From assembly GCF_014635065.1 (NCBI RefSeq), contig NZ_BMCG01000001.1, positions 1 to 64,000 on the forward strand: a stretch of 64,000 nucleotides of DNA, given 5' to 3'. Of this stretch, positions 43,963-53,933 are shown piece by piece. Both the position numbers and the translations under genes were made by a program. Origin of the DNA: Oxalicibacterium flavum (lineage in GTDB: Bacteria > Pseudomonadota > Gammaproteobacteria > Burkholderiales > Burkholderiaceae_D). The notes under the pieces are model-generated. The model was given only the letters and a program-made list of their open reading frames with translations. It was not told where the DNA came from and made no database searches. How positions within the stretch are numbered: the first letter of the stretch is position 1; the number at the start of each line of letters is the position of its first letter.

Positions 43963-45089
43963 GCCGCCGCCTTCCTGCCGATCAGGCAGCGCTTGAATCG
44001 TGCCCACAGCACCAGCGGATGCCAGGCGCTGTTGACCTTGAGGCGCCACATGAAGAATGCGGCGATGACGAGGATGGCGACCAGGTGCACCGGCCACCAA
44101 GCCATCATGAAACTGCTGCGCTGCTGCACCACGGTCGCCTGCATGAAGCTCAGCATGTTGCTGTAGAAGACGAACAGGAACAGCGCGATCAGCAGGTTGG
44201 CCGAGCGGCCGCCGCGCGGATTGACGAAGCCGAGCGGAATCGCCAGCAGCATCAGCAGGATGCCCATCAGCGGCAGAGAAACACGCCACACCAGTTCGCC
44301 ATCATTGAAGTTGTTGCGGTTCTGCAGCAGTTCGTGAGTAGGCAACGCACGCGCCGAGGAATCGCCGGTCACCGCCGCCGACTCGCGACCGACCAGTACG
44401 CCGTAGCGGTCAAACTCCATTAGCTGAAAATCCGACTGCGTCGGCACGCCGTCGTAGCGGCGCCCCTGGTGCATGACGAGGAACTTGTCGCCGTTCTTGT
44501 CGATCTCGACCGTGCCTTCCTTGGCGACCACCACGCTGTTGGTGCCGTTGCGCATGCTGCTGACGAAGACGTTCTTGACGCGCGTCGAATCGCCGGTCAC
44601 GCCTTCGACGAAGAACACGCGGTCGGCCGACGACGATTCCTGGAACTTGCCGGGCGAAACGCGCGCGATGTCCTCGCGGTTGGCGTAGCGCTCCTTGTAG
44701 ATCGCGCTCTGCTGGTTGGACCATGGCGTCAGGAACAGGCTCAGCAAGGCGGTCATGGTCACGATCGGCAGACCGAACATCAGTACCGGCCTGATCCAGC
44801 GCGACAGGCTCAGCCCGGAGGCGAACCACACCACCATTTCCGAATCCTGGTAGCTGCGCGTGACGACCAGCAGCACCGCGACGAAGCCGGTGAGGTTGAG
44901 GATGATGGGAAGATAGTTGAGTGCCGAAAACCCGATCAGGGCCAGCACGTCGGAAGACGCGACCTTGCCTCCCGCCGCCTGCCCCAGGATACGAATCAGC
45001 ATGACCGTGATCGTAATGGTGAAAAGGGTAGTGAAGACGGCGCCAGCGGTACCAAGCAAATCGCGTCGAAGCGCGCGCTGAAAAATCAT
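43959..45089 (-). CDS. lptF: LPS export ABC transporter permease LptF
   Basis: Second permease of the LPS exporter, 376 residues. It starts at ATG 45089 (MIFQRALRRDLLGTAGAVFTTLFTITITVML); the longer open frame would cross pepA. The same architecture is visible: N-terminal helices with the coupling stretch VLLVVTRSYQDSEMVVWFASGLS, a periplasmic jellyroll, and C-terminal helices starting ELVWRVSLPLMGILLMLLAIPLGFVNPR. It is divergent from pepA with only a 40-base gap, the usual arrangement in proteobacteria. Confidence 0.95.
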   Translation of the reverse strand: MIFQRALRRDLLGTAGAVFTTLFTITITVMLIRILGQAAGGKVASSDVLALIGFSALNYLPIILNLTGFVAVLLVVTRSYQDSEMVVWFASGLSLSRWIRPVLMFGLPIVTMTALLSLFLTPWSNQQSAIYKERYANREDIARVSPGKFQESSSADRVFFVEGVTGDSTRVKNVFVSSMRNGTNSVVVAKEGTVEIDKNGDKFLVMHQGRRYDGVPTQSDFQLMEFDRYGVLVGRESAAVTGDSSARALPTHELLQNRNNFNDGELVWRVSLPLMGILLMLLAIPLGFVNPRGGRSANLLIALFLFVFYSNMLSFMQATVVQQRSSFMMAWWPVHLVAILVIAAFFMWRLKVNSAWHPLVLWARFKRCLIGRKAAA

Positions 45090-45097
45090 CGGAGGGC

Positions 45098-45103
45098 TAT
45101 AAT
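45098..45103 (+). promoter_or_regulatory. pepA -10 box
   Basis: A perfect TATAAT lies 26 bases before the pepA ATG, and AAGGAG is the ribosome site at 45114-45119. There is no convincing -35 at normal spacing; it would lie inside the lptF coding start. Confidence 0.5.
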
Positions 45104-45129
45104 CGTGGATCGACAAGGAGAGCAAACGC

Positions 45130-46647
45130 ATGGACTTTAGCATAAAACCACTGGACGCAAAAAACGGGTTCGCCACTCTCAAAACGGGCTGCATCGCAGT
45201 CGGCGTCTTCGATGACAAGACCCTGTCCGCGCCGGCGCGCGCGCTGGATGCCAAGGGCGAAATCCTGGCTGCACTGAAGTCCGGCGACATCACCGGCAAG
45301 CCCGGTTCCACTCTCCTGCTGCGCGGCGTGGCCGGCGTTGCCGCCGAGCGCGTGCTGCTGGTCGGCCTCGGCAAGTCCGGCACCGTTTCCGAGAAGGATT
45401 TCCTGTCGGCGCTGCAGGCCGGCGCGCGCGCCTTCACCTCGCTCGGCGCGGCCGATGCCGTGGTCGCGCTGCCGCTGGACGTCGTCGCCGGCCGTGACGC
45501 CACCTGGGCGATCGGCAGCTTCATCCTCGCCGCACGCGACGGCGCCTACCGTTCCGACACGCTCAAGAGCAAGAAGGAACCGGCCGCTGCCGGCGTGCGC
45601 AAGATCGCCTTCGCGCTGGATGCCAAGCTTGCCGCCGCGGGCCGCGAGGCGATCGCGCAGGCCGTCGCCATCGCCAACGGCATCGACCTGACCAAGGAAC
45701 TCGGCAACCTGCCGGCCAACGTCTGCACCCCGACCTATCTCGCCAATACGGCCAGAAAGATGGCGCGCGAATTCAAGCTGACGGCCGAGATCCTCGACCG
45801 CAAGCAGTTGCAGGCACTCAAGATGGGCAGCTTCCTGTCGGTCACCAACGGCAGCGTCGAACCACCCAAGTTCATCGTGCTCAAGCACGGCGGCGGCAAG
45901 GCCAAGGACGCGCCGGTCGTGCTGGTCGGCAAGGGCATCACCTTCGACTCCGGCGGCATCTCGATCAAGCCGGGTGCGGCGATGGACGAGATGAAGTACG
46001 ACATGGGCGGCGCCGCTGCGGTGCTCGGCACCATGCGCGCGATTGCCGAAATGAAGCTGCCGCTGAACGTCATCGTCGTCATCCCGAGCTGCGAGAACAT
46101 GCCGTCGGGCAGCGCCACCAAGCCGGGCGACATCGTGACGTCCATGTCCGGTCAGACCATCGAGGTGCTCAACACCGACGCCGAAGGCCGTCTGGTCCTG
46201 TGCGACGCGCTGACCTACGTCGAGCGCTTCAAGCCGGCCGTGGTGGTTGACGCCGCCACCCTGACCGGCGCCTGCATCACCGCGCTCGGCCATCACAATT
46301 CCGGCCTGTTCACGCGCGACGACGACGCCCACAATGCGCTGGCCGACGAACTGCTGGCCGCCGGCAAGGCCGCCGGCGATACCGCCTGGCGCATGCCGAT
46401 CGACGACCGTTACCAGGAACAGCTGAAGTCCAACTTCGCCGACATCGCCAACATCGGCGGCCCGGCGGGCGGCAGCGTGACGGCAGCCTGCTTCCTCGAA
46501 CGCTTCACGCGCAAATACACCTGGGCTCACCTCGACATCGCCGGCACCGCATGGAAGAGCGGTGCCGCCAAGGGCTCGACCGGCCGCCCGGTGCCGCTGC
46601 TGACGACTTTCCTGATCGGCCGCGCACGCGCAGGCAAGGCGAAGTAA
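45130..46647 (+). CDS. pepA: leucyl aminopeptidase (M17)
   Basis: Cytosolic hexameric aminopeptidase with a two-metal site. The 505-residue length is typical. The catalytic half shows [37 protein letters not shown] (metal-binding Lys/Asp) and the signature [16 protein letters not shown], with GALTGACI-like residues ([17 protein letters not shown]). In some gammaproteobacteria PepA also binds DNA at recombination and carbamoyl-phosphate operator sites; nothing here shows that. It is divergent from lptF and followed by a strong hairpin. Confidence 0.95.
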   Translation: MDFSIKPLDAKNGFATLKTGCIAVGVFDDKTLSAPARALDAKGEILAALKSGDITGKPGSTLLLRGVAGVAAERVLLVGLGKSGTVSEKDFLSALQAGARAFTSLGAADAVVALPLDVVAGRDATWAIGSFILAARDGAYRSDTLKSKKEPAAAGVRKIAFALDAKLAAAGREAIAQAVAIANGIDLTKELGNLPANVCTPTYLANTARKMAREFKLTAEILDRKQLQALKMGSFLSVTNGSVEPPKFIVLKHGGGKAKDAPVVLVGKGITFDSGGISIKPGAAMDEMKYDMGGAAAVLGTMRAIAEMKLPLNVIVVIPSCENMPSGSATKPGDIVTSMSGQTIEVLNTDAEGRLVLCDALTYVERFKPAVVVDAATLTGACITALGHHNSGLFTRDDDAHNALADELLAAGKAAGDTAWRMPIDDRYQEQLKSNFADIANIGGPAGGSVTAACFLERFTRKYTWAHLDIAGTAWKSGAAKGSTGRPVPLLTTFLIGRARAGKAK

Positions 46648-46681
46648 ACAGAGGATAGGGCCGCGGCATACGCGGTCCGCA

Positions 46682-46717
46682 GGCTGCCGTTCGCGTGCAT
46701 GCGCGCGAACGGCAGCC
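46682..46717 (+). terminator. hairpin after pepA
   Basis: GGCTGCCGTTCGCG pairs perfectly with CGCGAACGGCAGCC (14 bp) around an 8-base loop, 34 bases after the pepA stop. No T-run follows directly. Confidence 0.55.
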
Positions 46718-46750
46718 CGTCCATTTCGTCATTCACAAGCAGGGGTTCTC

Positions 46751-47500
46751 ATGATCGTCTTCGTCACCGGCGCCACATCAGGGTTCGGCGCGGCCATCGC
46801 GCGCAAGTTCGCTCTCAACGGCCACAAGGTCATTGCGACCGGCCGCCGCAAGGAACGGCTGGATGCACTGGCGCACGAGATCGGCGGGCAGCTGCTACCG
46901 ATCGAGATGGACGTCACCAGCAAGGAATCGATCCAGTCCGCGCTCGACTCCCTGCCGGCCGACTGGAAGGAAATCGACGTGCTCGTCAACAACGCCGGCC
47001 TGGCGCTCGGCGTGGCGCCCGCCCATGAAGCCTCGCTCGAACAGTGGGAAACCATGATCGCGACCAACTGCCAGGGCCTGGTGACGGTCACCCGCCTGAT
47101 CCTGCCCGACATGGTCAAACGCGACCGCGGCACCGTCATCAACATCAGTTCGAGCGCCGGTGCCTATGCGTATCCGGGCGCCAACGTCTATGGCGCCAGC
47201 AAGGCCTTCGTCGATCAATTCTCGAAGAACCTGCGCGCCGACCTTGCCGGCACCAATGTGCGCGCCTCGAATATCGCTCCCGGGCTGGCCGGCGGCACCG
47301 AGTTTTCCAATGTGCGCCTCCAGGACGACGCGGCAGCGGCAAAGGTCTATGAAGGCACGACCCCGCTCTCCGCCGAGGACATCGCCGAGACCGCCTGGTG
47401 GATCGCCACGCTGCCGGCGCACGTCAACATCAACCATGTGGAAATCATGCCGACCTGCCAGGGCTTCGGGCCGCTCGCGATCAAGCGCAAGCCGGTCTGA
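46751..47500 (+). CDS. ydfG: YdfG-like NADP-dependent short-chain dehydrogenase
   Basis: A 249-residue short-chain dehydrogenase. The Rossmann motif is VFVTGATSGFGAAIARKF, NNAGLALG follows, and the catalytic Ser-Tyr-Lys appears as ISSSAGAYAYPGANVYGASKAFVDQF. The C-terminal stretch HVNINHVEIMPTCQGFGPLAI is typical of YdfG, which oxidises serine and 3-hydroxy acids with NADP+ and reduces malonic semialdehyde. AGGGG precedes the ATG. A perfect hairpin separates it from ybgC, so it is probably a separate transcript. Confidence 0.87.
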   Translation: MIVFVTGATSGFGAAIARKFALNGHKVIATGRRKERLDALAHEIGGQLLPIEMDVTSKESIQSALDSLPADWKEIDVLVNNAGLALGVAPAHEASLEQWETMIATNCQGLVTVTRLILPDMVKRDRGTVINISSSAGAYAYPGANVYGASKAFVDQFSKNLRADLAGTNVRASNIAPGLAGGTEFSNVRLQDDAAAAKVYEGTTPLSAEDIAETAWWIATLPAHVNINHVEIMPTCQGFGPLAIKRKPV

Positions 47501-47515
47501 GTCAACCGTTGCCAG

Positions 47516-47539
47516 GCCGGCATCGTTTATGATGCCGGT
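47516..47539 (+). terminator. hairpin between ydfG and ybgC
   Basis: CCGGCATC pairs with GATGCCGG around GTTTAT, 16 bases past the ydfG stop. It is followed by T- and C-rich bases (TCTGTCCTTCTG) rather than a clean T-run. Confidence 0.45.
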
Positions 47540-47568
47540 CTGTCCTTCTGTCGAATCCTGAATCGTTC

Positions 47569-48006
47569 ATGCCACATTTCACCTGGACCATCCGCGTCTA
47601 TTACGAGGACACCGACGCCGGCGGCGTCGTGTTCTATGCCAACTATCTGAAATTCTTCGAGCGCGCGCGCACCGAATGGCTGCGCGCGGCCGGCGTCAAC
47701 CAGTCGCTGATGACCGATACCCATGGCCTGGTGTTCGTGGTCAAGAGCACGGCGCTCGACTATCACGCGCCGGCACGGCTCGACAATGAACTGAAACTGA
47801 CTGTCGTAGTCGAAAAGCTGGGCCGCGCCTCGGTACAGTTCGTGCAGGAGGCGTGGCGCGTGGTGCAGGACGCCAATGGCGACCAGCAAGAGGAACTGCT
47901 GGCGACCGGCCGCATCAAGGTCGGCTGCGTCGATATGCAGCGTTTTCGTCCGGCCGAGATTCCGCAGGAAGTACTGGCCTGCATCAGGGAGCGCAAGGCA
48001 GAATGA
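47569..48006 (+). CDS. ybgC: tol-pal-associated acyl-CoA thioesterase
   Basis: Hotdog-fold thioesterase (145 residues) that accompanies tol-pal genes. The family motif YEDTDAGGVVFYANYLKFFERARTEWLR, with the active-site Asp, is at residues 11-38. YbgC hydrolyses acyl-CoA or acyl-ACP and interacts with phospholipid synthesis enzymes in E. coli. It stands 103 bases before tolQ. Confidence 0.94.
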   Translation: MPHFTWTIRVYYEDTDAGGVVFYANYLKFFERARTEWLRAAGVNQSLMTDTHGLVFVVKSTALDYHAPARLDNELKLTVVVEKLGRASVQFVQEAWRVVQDANGDQQEELLATGRIKVGCVDMQRFRPAEIPQEVLACIRERKAE

Positions 48007-48109
48007 AACCACGATGAATCAAGGGTTTCCGCCGAAAAATCGTCGGAAAAGCCCTGTCTGCAACGCGTTGCGCATACAATTATTCGAATCGACATAAATC
48101 CGAGCTTCC

Positions 48110-48787
<678 letters not shown>

Positions 48788-48799
48788 GGAAGCACCGCA

Positions 48800-49237
<438 letters not shown>

Positions 49238-49247
49238 ATCAGGTTCC

Positions 49248-50147
49248 ATGACAGATCACACGCCTTACACCGTTCCCAAGGAACCCGGCGGCATTCGCGC
49301 CGTGGTCCTTGCCGTCGCCGTCCACATCGCCCTGCTCGCCTTCTTCTGGATCGGGATCGACTGGCAGAGCGAAACCCCGGTCGCCGTCAAGGCCGAAATC
49401 TGGGACATGCAGGCGCGCGAAGCCGCGCCCGTGGCACCGCCGCCCGAGCCGCAACCGCAGCCCAAGCCGGAGCCCGAACCCAAGCCGGTCGTGAAGGAAG
49501 AACCGAAACCCGATCCGGAACCGCCGAAACCCAAGGTCGATATTGCGCTCGAGCAGGAGAAGAAGCGCAAGGAAGAGGAACGCAAGCAGAAACTCGCCCA
49601 GCAGGAAAAAGAGAAGAAGGAAAAACTCGAGAAGGAAAAGGCCGAGGAAAACCGCAAGAAGCTGGCCGAAGAAAAGAAAAAGCAGGAAGAAGCCGACAAG
49701 AAGAAGCTTGACCAGCAGAAGGCCGAGGCCGACAAGAAACGCAAGCAGCAGGAAGCCGCCGAGCAGAAGCGTCGTGACGAGGCACGCGCCGAGGAAATGC
49801 GCCGCCTGACCGGCGCCATCGGCAGCGGCGGCACCGGCCAGGCCGAGAAATCGACCGGCAGCGGCCGCGCCGACGCCAGCTACCTGCAAAAGATCGGCGC
49901 CCGCATCCGCTCCAACACGGTATTCAACGTGCCGGATGGACTGGCGGGGAATCCTGCGGCGGAATTCGATGTCGAACTGCTGCCCGACGGTTCGCTACGC
50001 GGGGTAAGGCTGCGTAAATCGTCCGGCCTGGCCGGCTTCGACGAGGCAGTCAAGCGCGCCATCGAACGTTCGCAGCCCTTCCCGGCCGATGACACGGGCA
50101 AGGTTCCAGGCCGTTTCACTGTCGTTCACAAACCCAAAGACCAGTAA
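49248..50147 (+). CDS. tolA: Tol-Pal system protein TolA
   Basis: Periplasm-spanning protein that transmits motor force to Pal and TolB during division. The 299-residue protein has an N-terminal helix (GGIRAVVLAVAVHIALLAFFWIGI), a Pro/Glu/Lys segment (PEPQPQPKPEPEPKPV), a long Lys/Glu/Gln coiled coil (about residues 98-190) and a C-terminal TonB-like domain (GLAGNPAAEFDVELLPDGSLRGVRLRKSSGLAGFDEAVKRAIERS). The coiled coil gives the base composition a skew to A and G at 49550-49790. Confidence 0.95.
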   Translation: MTDHTPYTVPKEPGGIRAVVLAVAVHIALLAFFWIGIDWQSETPVAVKAEIWDMQAREAAPVAPPPEPQPQPKPEPEPKPVVKEEPKPDPEPPKPKVDIALEQEKKRKEEERKQKLAQQEKEKKEKLEKEKAEENRKKLAEEKKKQEEADKKKLDQQKAEADKKRKQQEAAEQKRRDEARAEEMRRLTGAIGSGGTGQAEKSTGSGRADASYLQKIGARIRSNTVFNVPDGLAGNPAAEFDVELLPDGSLRGVRLRKSSGLAGFDEAVKRAIERSQPFPADDTGKVPGRFTVVHKPKDQ

Positions 50148-50152
50148 ATACA

Positions 50153-51436
50153 ATGATCAAAACCAACATCTATCACGCGTTCCTGCGTACGTTCGCCATC
50201 ATTGCACTGTTCGTTGCCGGCGTTGCGCATGCGCAACTGCGGGTCGAGATCGCCGGCGTCGGCGCCAACCAGATCCCGGTCGCGATCGCCGCCTTCGGCA
50301 ACGAATCCATCGCCCCGCACCGCGTCAGCGAGATCATCAAGGCCGACCTGACGCGCAGCGGCTACTTCAAGATCATCGATACCGGCAGCGTACTGACCGA
50401 GAATTCGCAGGTCGATCTGGCCGAATGGAAGTCGCGCGGCGCCGATGCGCTGGTGGTCGGCAGCGTGGAGAAGCTGGCCGACGGCCGCTTCGACGTCAAA
50501 TACCGCCTGTTCGACACGGTGAAGGCAGCGCAGCTGTCGTCGCTGGCGCTGGCCGCCAACCCGAACTTCATCCGCGTCTCGGCCCACAAGGTGGCCGACG
50601 ACATCTTCGAGAAGCTGACCGGCATCCCGGGCGCCTTCGCCACCCGCATCGCCTACGTGACCAAGGCCGGCAAGGAATACCGACTCGAGATCGCCGATTC
50701 GGACGGCCAGGGCAACCAGATCGCGCTGCGCTCCAACGAACCGATCATTTCGCCATCCTGGTCGCCGGACGGCACCAAGGTCGCCTATGTTTCCTTCGAG
50801 AACCGCAAGCCCGTCATCTACGTGCAGGACCTGGTCACCCGCCAGCGCAGCGTGGCCGCCAACTACAAGGGCAGCAACTCGGCCCCGGCCTGGTCGCCTG
50901 ACGGCCGACGCCTGGCGGTGGCGCTCTCGCGCGACGGCCTGACCCAGATCTACATCGTCAATACCGACGGCACCGGCCTGCGCCGCCTCAGCAATTCGGG
51001 CGGCATCGACACCGAGCCGCAGTTCTCGGCCGACGGCCAGTCGATCTATTTCACCAGCGACCGCAGCGGCGGCCCGCAAATTTACCGCATGAGTGTCAAC
51101 GGCGGTGAAGCCCGCCGCGTTACCTTCGGCGGCAGCTACAACATCAGCCCGAGGGTCTCGTCCGACGGCAAATCCCTGGCTTTCATCTCGCGCCGCGAGG
51201 GAAAATTCCAGCTTTACATCCAGGATTTGACAAATGGTCAGGAACAACGGCTGTCAGACACCGTCAAAGACGAGTCGCCCAGCTTTTCGCCCAATGGCAA
51301 GTATCTGATGTATGCCACGGAATCCGGCCGGCGCGGTACCTTGGCAGTGGTTTCTGTCGATGGTCGCGTCAAGCAGAGCTTGAGCACGCAGGCAGGCGAT
51401 ATTCGCGAGCCTACGTGGGGACCGTTCATGAAATAA
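50153..51436 (+). CDS. tolB: Tol-Pal system periplasmic protein TolB
   Basis: Periplasmic beta-propeller that binds Pal. The 427-residue protein has a signal peptide ending AGVAHAQL, an N-terminal domain (VEIAGVGANQIPVAIAAFGNE, FKIIDTGSV) and six WD40-like blades with repeated SPSWSPDGTKVAYVS-type motifs (SAPAWSPDGRRLAVALS, EPQFSADGQSIYFTSD). It starts six bases after tolA. Confidence 0.96.
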   Translation: MIKTNIYHAFLRTFAIIALFVAGVAHAQLRVEIAGVGANQIPVAIAAFGNESIAPHRVSEIIKADLTRSGYFKIIDTGSVLTENSQVDLAEWKSRGADALVVGSVEKLADGRFDVKYRLFDTVKAAQLSSLALAANPNFIRVSAHKVADDIFEKLTGIPGAFATRIAYVTKAGKEYRLEIADSDGQGNQIALRSNEPIISPSWSPDGTKVAYVSFENRKPVIYVQDLVTRQRSVAANYKGSNSAPAWSPDGRRLAVALSRDGLTQIYIVNTDGTGLRRLSNSGGIDTEPQFSADGQSIYFTSDRSGGPQIYRMSVNGGEARRVTFGGSYNISPRVSSDGKSLAFISRREGKFQLYIQDLTNGQEQRLSDTVKDESPSFSPNGKYLMYATESGRRGTLAVVSVDGRVKQSLSTQAGDIREPTWGPFMK

Positions 51437-51489
51437 TGGCTGCCGTTTCTTGACATCAACGCTTTAATAAACTTAAGGGGAATAAAAAT

Positions 51490-51996
51490 ATGCGCACACT
51501 CTCAACCGTTCTGATCCTGTCCAGCGCCATGCTTCTGGCAGCCTGCTCCTCGACCAAGCTCGACGACAAGGCTCCCGTGGAAGACCGCAGCAGCGCCGGC
51601 GCCGCCGACCCACGCTCGGTCGGTACCGTCGATGCCTCCCGCGATCCGCTCAACGATCCACAAGGCGTGCTGGCAAAACGCAGCGTGTATTTTGATTACG
51701 ACAGCTATGTCGTCAAACCCGATTATCAGCAAGTTGTCGAGAATCACGCGCGCTACCTGAAGGCCAACCCGAACCGCAAGGTCATCATCCAGGGCAACAC
51801 CGATGAACGCGGCGGCGCCGAATACAACCTGGCACTCGGCCAGAAACGCGCCGAAGCCGTTCGCCGTTCGCTGACCCTGCTGGGCGTGTCGGATTCGCAG
51901 CTCGAAGCCGTCTCGCTGGGCAAGGAAAAGCCGAAGGCACAAGGCAGCGATGAAGCCGCATGGGCAGAAAACCGCCGTGCCGACATCGTTTATTAA
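51490..51996 (+). CDS. pal: peptidoglycan-associated lipoprotein Pal
   Basis: Outer-membrane lipoprotein that binds peptidoglycan and TolB. The 168-residue precursor has lipobox LLAACSS with the modified Cys19, a disordered stretch of about 40 residues, and the OmpA-type domain with SVYFDYDSYVV, VIIQGNTDERGGAEYNLALGQKRAEAV and the ENRRADIVY end. AAGGGG precedes the ATG. It lies 53 bases after tolB. Confidence 0.96.
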   Translation: MRTLSTVLILSSAMLLAACSSTKLDDKAPVEDRSSAGAADPRSVGTVDASRDPLNDPQGVLAKRSVYFDYDSYVVKPDYQQVVENHARYLKANPNRKVIIQGNTDERGGAEYNLALGQKRAEAVRRSLTLLGVSDSQLEAVSLGKEKPKAQGSDEAAWAENRRADIVY

Positions 51997-52005
51997 TCAG
52001 TCCGC

Positions 52006-52740
52006 ATGATTAAGAAAACGCTTGCTGCGGCCTTCATGGCCGCATTTTCTTTGGGGTCGCTGCCGGCACACGCCCAGTTGTTCGGCGGCGACAATGAAGC
52101 GCGCCGCGCCATTCTCGACCTGCGCACCAAGGTCGATAACCTGCAGCAATCCAAGGCCGAATCGTCCGCCCTGCTCAACCTGCAGAACCAGAACGAGGAA
52201 CTGCGCCAGCAGGTCAATCGCCTGAACGGCCAGATCGAGGTCCTGCAGAACGAACTGTCCAATGCGCAGCAGCGGCAGAAGGATCTGTATGTCGATCTCG
52301 ACAACCGCCTGCGCAAGCTCGAACCGCAGCAGGTCCAGGTTGACGGTCAGGATGCAATGGTGCAGCAGTCCGAACAGCGCAGCTACGACGAGGCGCTCGC
52401 GCAATTCCGCAATGGCGACTACAAGGGCGCGGCGGCATCGTTCAATGCCTTCGTCCAGCGTTATCCGGAATCGGCCTACGCGCCTTCGGCCCAGTACTGG
52501 ATCGGCAACGCCCTGTATGCCCAACGCGACTACCGCAATGCGATCGCCGCCCAACAGGCACTGATCAAGAAGTATCCGGACAATCCGAAAGCGGCCGACG
52601 CGCTGCTGAACATCGCCAGTTCGTACAACGAACTGAAGGATCGTGCGGCAGCCAAGAAGACGCTGGAATCGCTGGTGGCGAAATACCCGAACACGCCTTC
52701 CGCGCAAACTGCGCGCGAGCGCCTGGCCAATTTCAAATAG
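52006..52740 (+). CDS. cpoB: cell division coordinator CpoB
   Basis: Periplasmic protein (244 residues, formerly YbgF) that coordinates PBP1B with the Tol machine in E. coli. The signal peptide ends AHAQLFGG. A coiled-coil region (about residues 30-110: NLQQSKAESSALLNLQNQNEELRQQVNRLN) is followed by TPR-like repeats (YDEALAQFRNGDYKGAAASFNAFVQRYPESAYAPSAQYWIGNALYAQ). It ends the tol-pal operon, nine bases after pal, with a terminator after it. Confidence 0.94.
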   Translation: MIKKTLAAAFMAAFSLGSLPAHAQLFGGDNEARRAILDLRTKVDNLQQSKAESSALLNLQNQNEELRQQVNRLNGQIEVLQNELSNAQQRQKDLYVDLDNRLRKLEPQQVQVDGQDAMVQQSEQRSYDEALAQFRNGDYKGAAASFNAFVQRYPESAYAPSAQYWIGNALYAQRDYRNAIAAQQALIKKYPDNPKAADALLNIASSYNELKDRAAAKKTLESLVAKYPNTPSAQTARERLANFK

Positions 52741-52761
52741 CGAAAGCCGTTTGCCCGCCAC

Positions 52762-52795
52762 ACAAAAATCGCCTCATCACGAGGCGATTTTTTAT
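52762..52795 (+). terminator. tol-pal operon terminator
   Basis: AAAAATCGCCTC pairs with GAGGCGATTTTT around ATCAC and runs into a T-tract; this is a typical Rho-independent terminator. Confidence 0.9.
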
Positions 52796-52888
52796 TCCGG
52801 CAGCGACGTGAAATCGGCATGGCACAACGCATGCCGCCCTGCCGATAAAACAATCAGGAAAATTTAATAGAAAAAAGCACGAGCATGA

Positions 52889-52918
52889 TTGACACCATGC
52901 AAAAGTCTTCTCTATAAT
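52889..52918 (+). promoter_or_regulatory. consensus promoter of tRNA-Lys
   Basis: Perfect TTGACA (52889-52894) and TATAAT (52913-52918) are separated by 18 bases. The first base of the tRNA lies 12 bases after the -10 box. Confidence 0.85.
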
Positions 52919-52929
52919 AGCGTTCTTTC

Positions 52930-53005
52930 GGGTCGTTAGCTCAGTTGGTAGAGCAGCGGACTTTTAATCCGTTGGTCGCTGGTTCGAGCCCAGCACGGCC
53001 TACCA
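52930..53005 (+). tRNA. tRNA-Lys (anticodon TTT)
   Basis: A 76-base cloverleaf. The acceptor GGGTCGT pairs with ACGGCCT (with G-T wobbles), the D arm is GCTCAGTTGGTAGAGC, the anticodon loop CTTTTAA gives anticodon TTT (lysine), and the T arm carries GGTTCGAGCC. The 3' CCA is encoded. A consensus promoter precedes it and a terminator follows. Confidence 0.96.
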
Positions 53006-53013
53006 CGAATAAG

Positions 53014-53052
53014 CAAGGGTTCAGATCATAAGTCTGAACCCTTTGTCTTTTC
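53014..53052 (+). terminator. tRNA-Lys terminator
   Basis: AAGGGTTCAGA pairs with TCTGAACCCTT around a loop (TCATAAG) and is followed by TTGTCTTTT. Confidence 0.85.
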
Positions 53053-53155
53053 CGGCACGCATTTCTTGCCTCTACCACTCCTTCGTTGGCATTCGCCTGC
53101 GAATCATTGTCCGTCGCCATGGTCTGACAAGAACCTGCAGCCATCGGAGACCATC

Positions 53156-53425
53156 ATGCCATCCACTGAAGAATCCGCACGCGGAGCATCCGCGCGCTTC
53201 GGCGCCGATCTCAAGCAACGTTTCGAGGAAATGGTGACGTGGGCGATCGACAACCAACCGCAAGCGCAGCGTCCGCTGTCGCGCGCCGATTTCGATGCCG
53301 CGCGCCAGCAGATCGGGCAGATCGCCGAAGGCCGCAGCGACATCGGCGAGCGCAACGCGGCAGTGCCCGAACCATCGGAGAACGGCCCGCAATACGTCAA
53401 CGTGAATCCGGCGCCCTGGCCTTGA
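53156..53425 (+). CDS. small hypothetical protein (89 aa)
   Basis: I do not recognise this gene. The 89-residue product starts MPSTEESARGASARFGADLKQRFEEMVTWAIDN and contains an amphipathic helical stretch and a Pro/Asn-rich C-terminus (PSENGPQYVNVNPAPWP). There is no signal peptide or membrane helix. CGGAGA stands 6 bases before the ATG at 53156, supporting a real start. It lies between tRNA-Lys and the PilZ-like gene (minus strand). The codon pattern is GC-rich like the rest. Confidence 0.6.
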   Translation: MPSTEESARGASARFGADLKQRFEEMVTWAIDNQPQAQRPLSRADFDAARQQIGQIAEGRSDIGERNAAVPEPSENGPQYVNVNPAPWP

Positions 53426-53465
53426 ATGGCGATAGCACTGGCTACCACCGTACTTCGCACCGTAA

Positions 53466-53804
53466 TCAGGTCAGATGCGCCATCACGCCGGCCAGACGCT
53501 GACCATGCGCGGCATCATCCGCCACCTCGAAGCGCACCCGGTAACCGGCCGGTCCCTGCCGGATGCACCAGACCACGCGTCCCTCGAACTCCAGCTGCGT
53601 GGTTCTGCAGTTGATCGTCGTATTGAAGATCAGTCTGGCCGATGCGCCGGCAGGAAGCGGCACATCGAGCATCAGATTCAGGTCGTGCTGCGAGATGTCG
53701 ATGGTCCGCCCTTCTTCACTCACGCCTCCCGCATGCAGCAATACCCGACGCTGAAAGAATTTTCTTTCCGCGCCATGCGATGAGGTAAAGCTGGAAATAG
53801 GCAT
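53466..53804 (-). CDS. PilZ-like domain protein
   Basis: A 112-residue soluble protein resembling the PilZ c-di-GMP receptor fold. It has a basic N-terminal stretch (ERKFFQRRVLLHAGG) where PilZ proteins have RxxxR, a strand with TIDISQHDLNLMLDVPLPAGASARLIF where D/NxSxxG is expected, and the closing VRFEVADD strand. The second motif lacks the Gly, so c-di-GMP binding is uncertain. It is monocistronic, upstream of the transporter operon on the same strand. The family call is moderate. Confidence 0.65.
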   Translation of the reverse strand: MPISSFTSSHGAERKFFQRRVLLHAGGVSEEGRTIDISQHDLNLMLDVPLPAGASARLIFNTTINCRTTQLEFEGRVVWCIRQGPAGYRVRFEVADDAAHGQRLAGVMAHLT

Positions 53805-53933
53805 GCAGGATTCTCCGATTCAACACGCGCCATCACCTACCGTGCGCGATAGGCTCATCTTACGAAGCCAGGCGCAAAACCAAACGAATCTTTTCCGATA
53901 TCCATATAACCGACGTGCCGGTACATCGCGCCT

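Noticed and set aside
49500-49790. Low-complexity GA-rich stretch as a DNA repeat
   Set aside because: It encodes the Lys/Glu coiled coil of TolA and is explained by that protein.
53003-53155. Possible attachment site at the tRNA-Lys 3' end
   Set aside because: No integrase gene and no repeat of the tRNA end were seen in the window.
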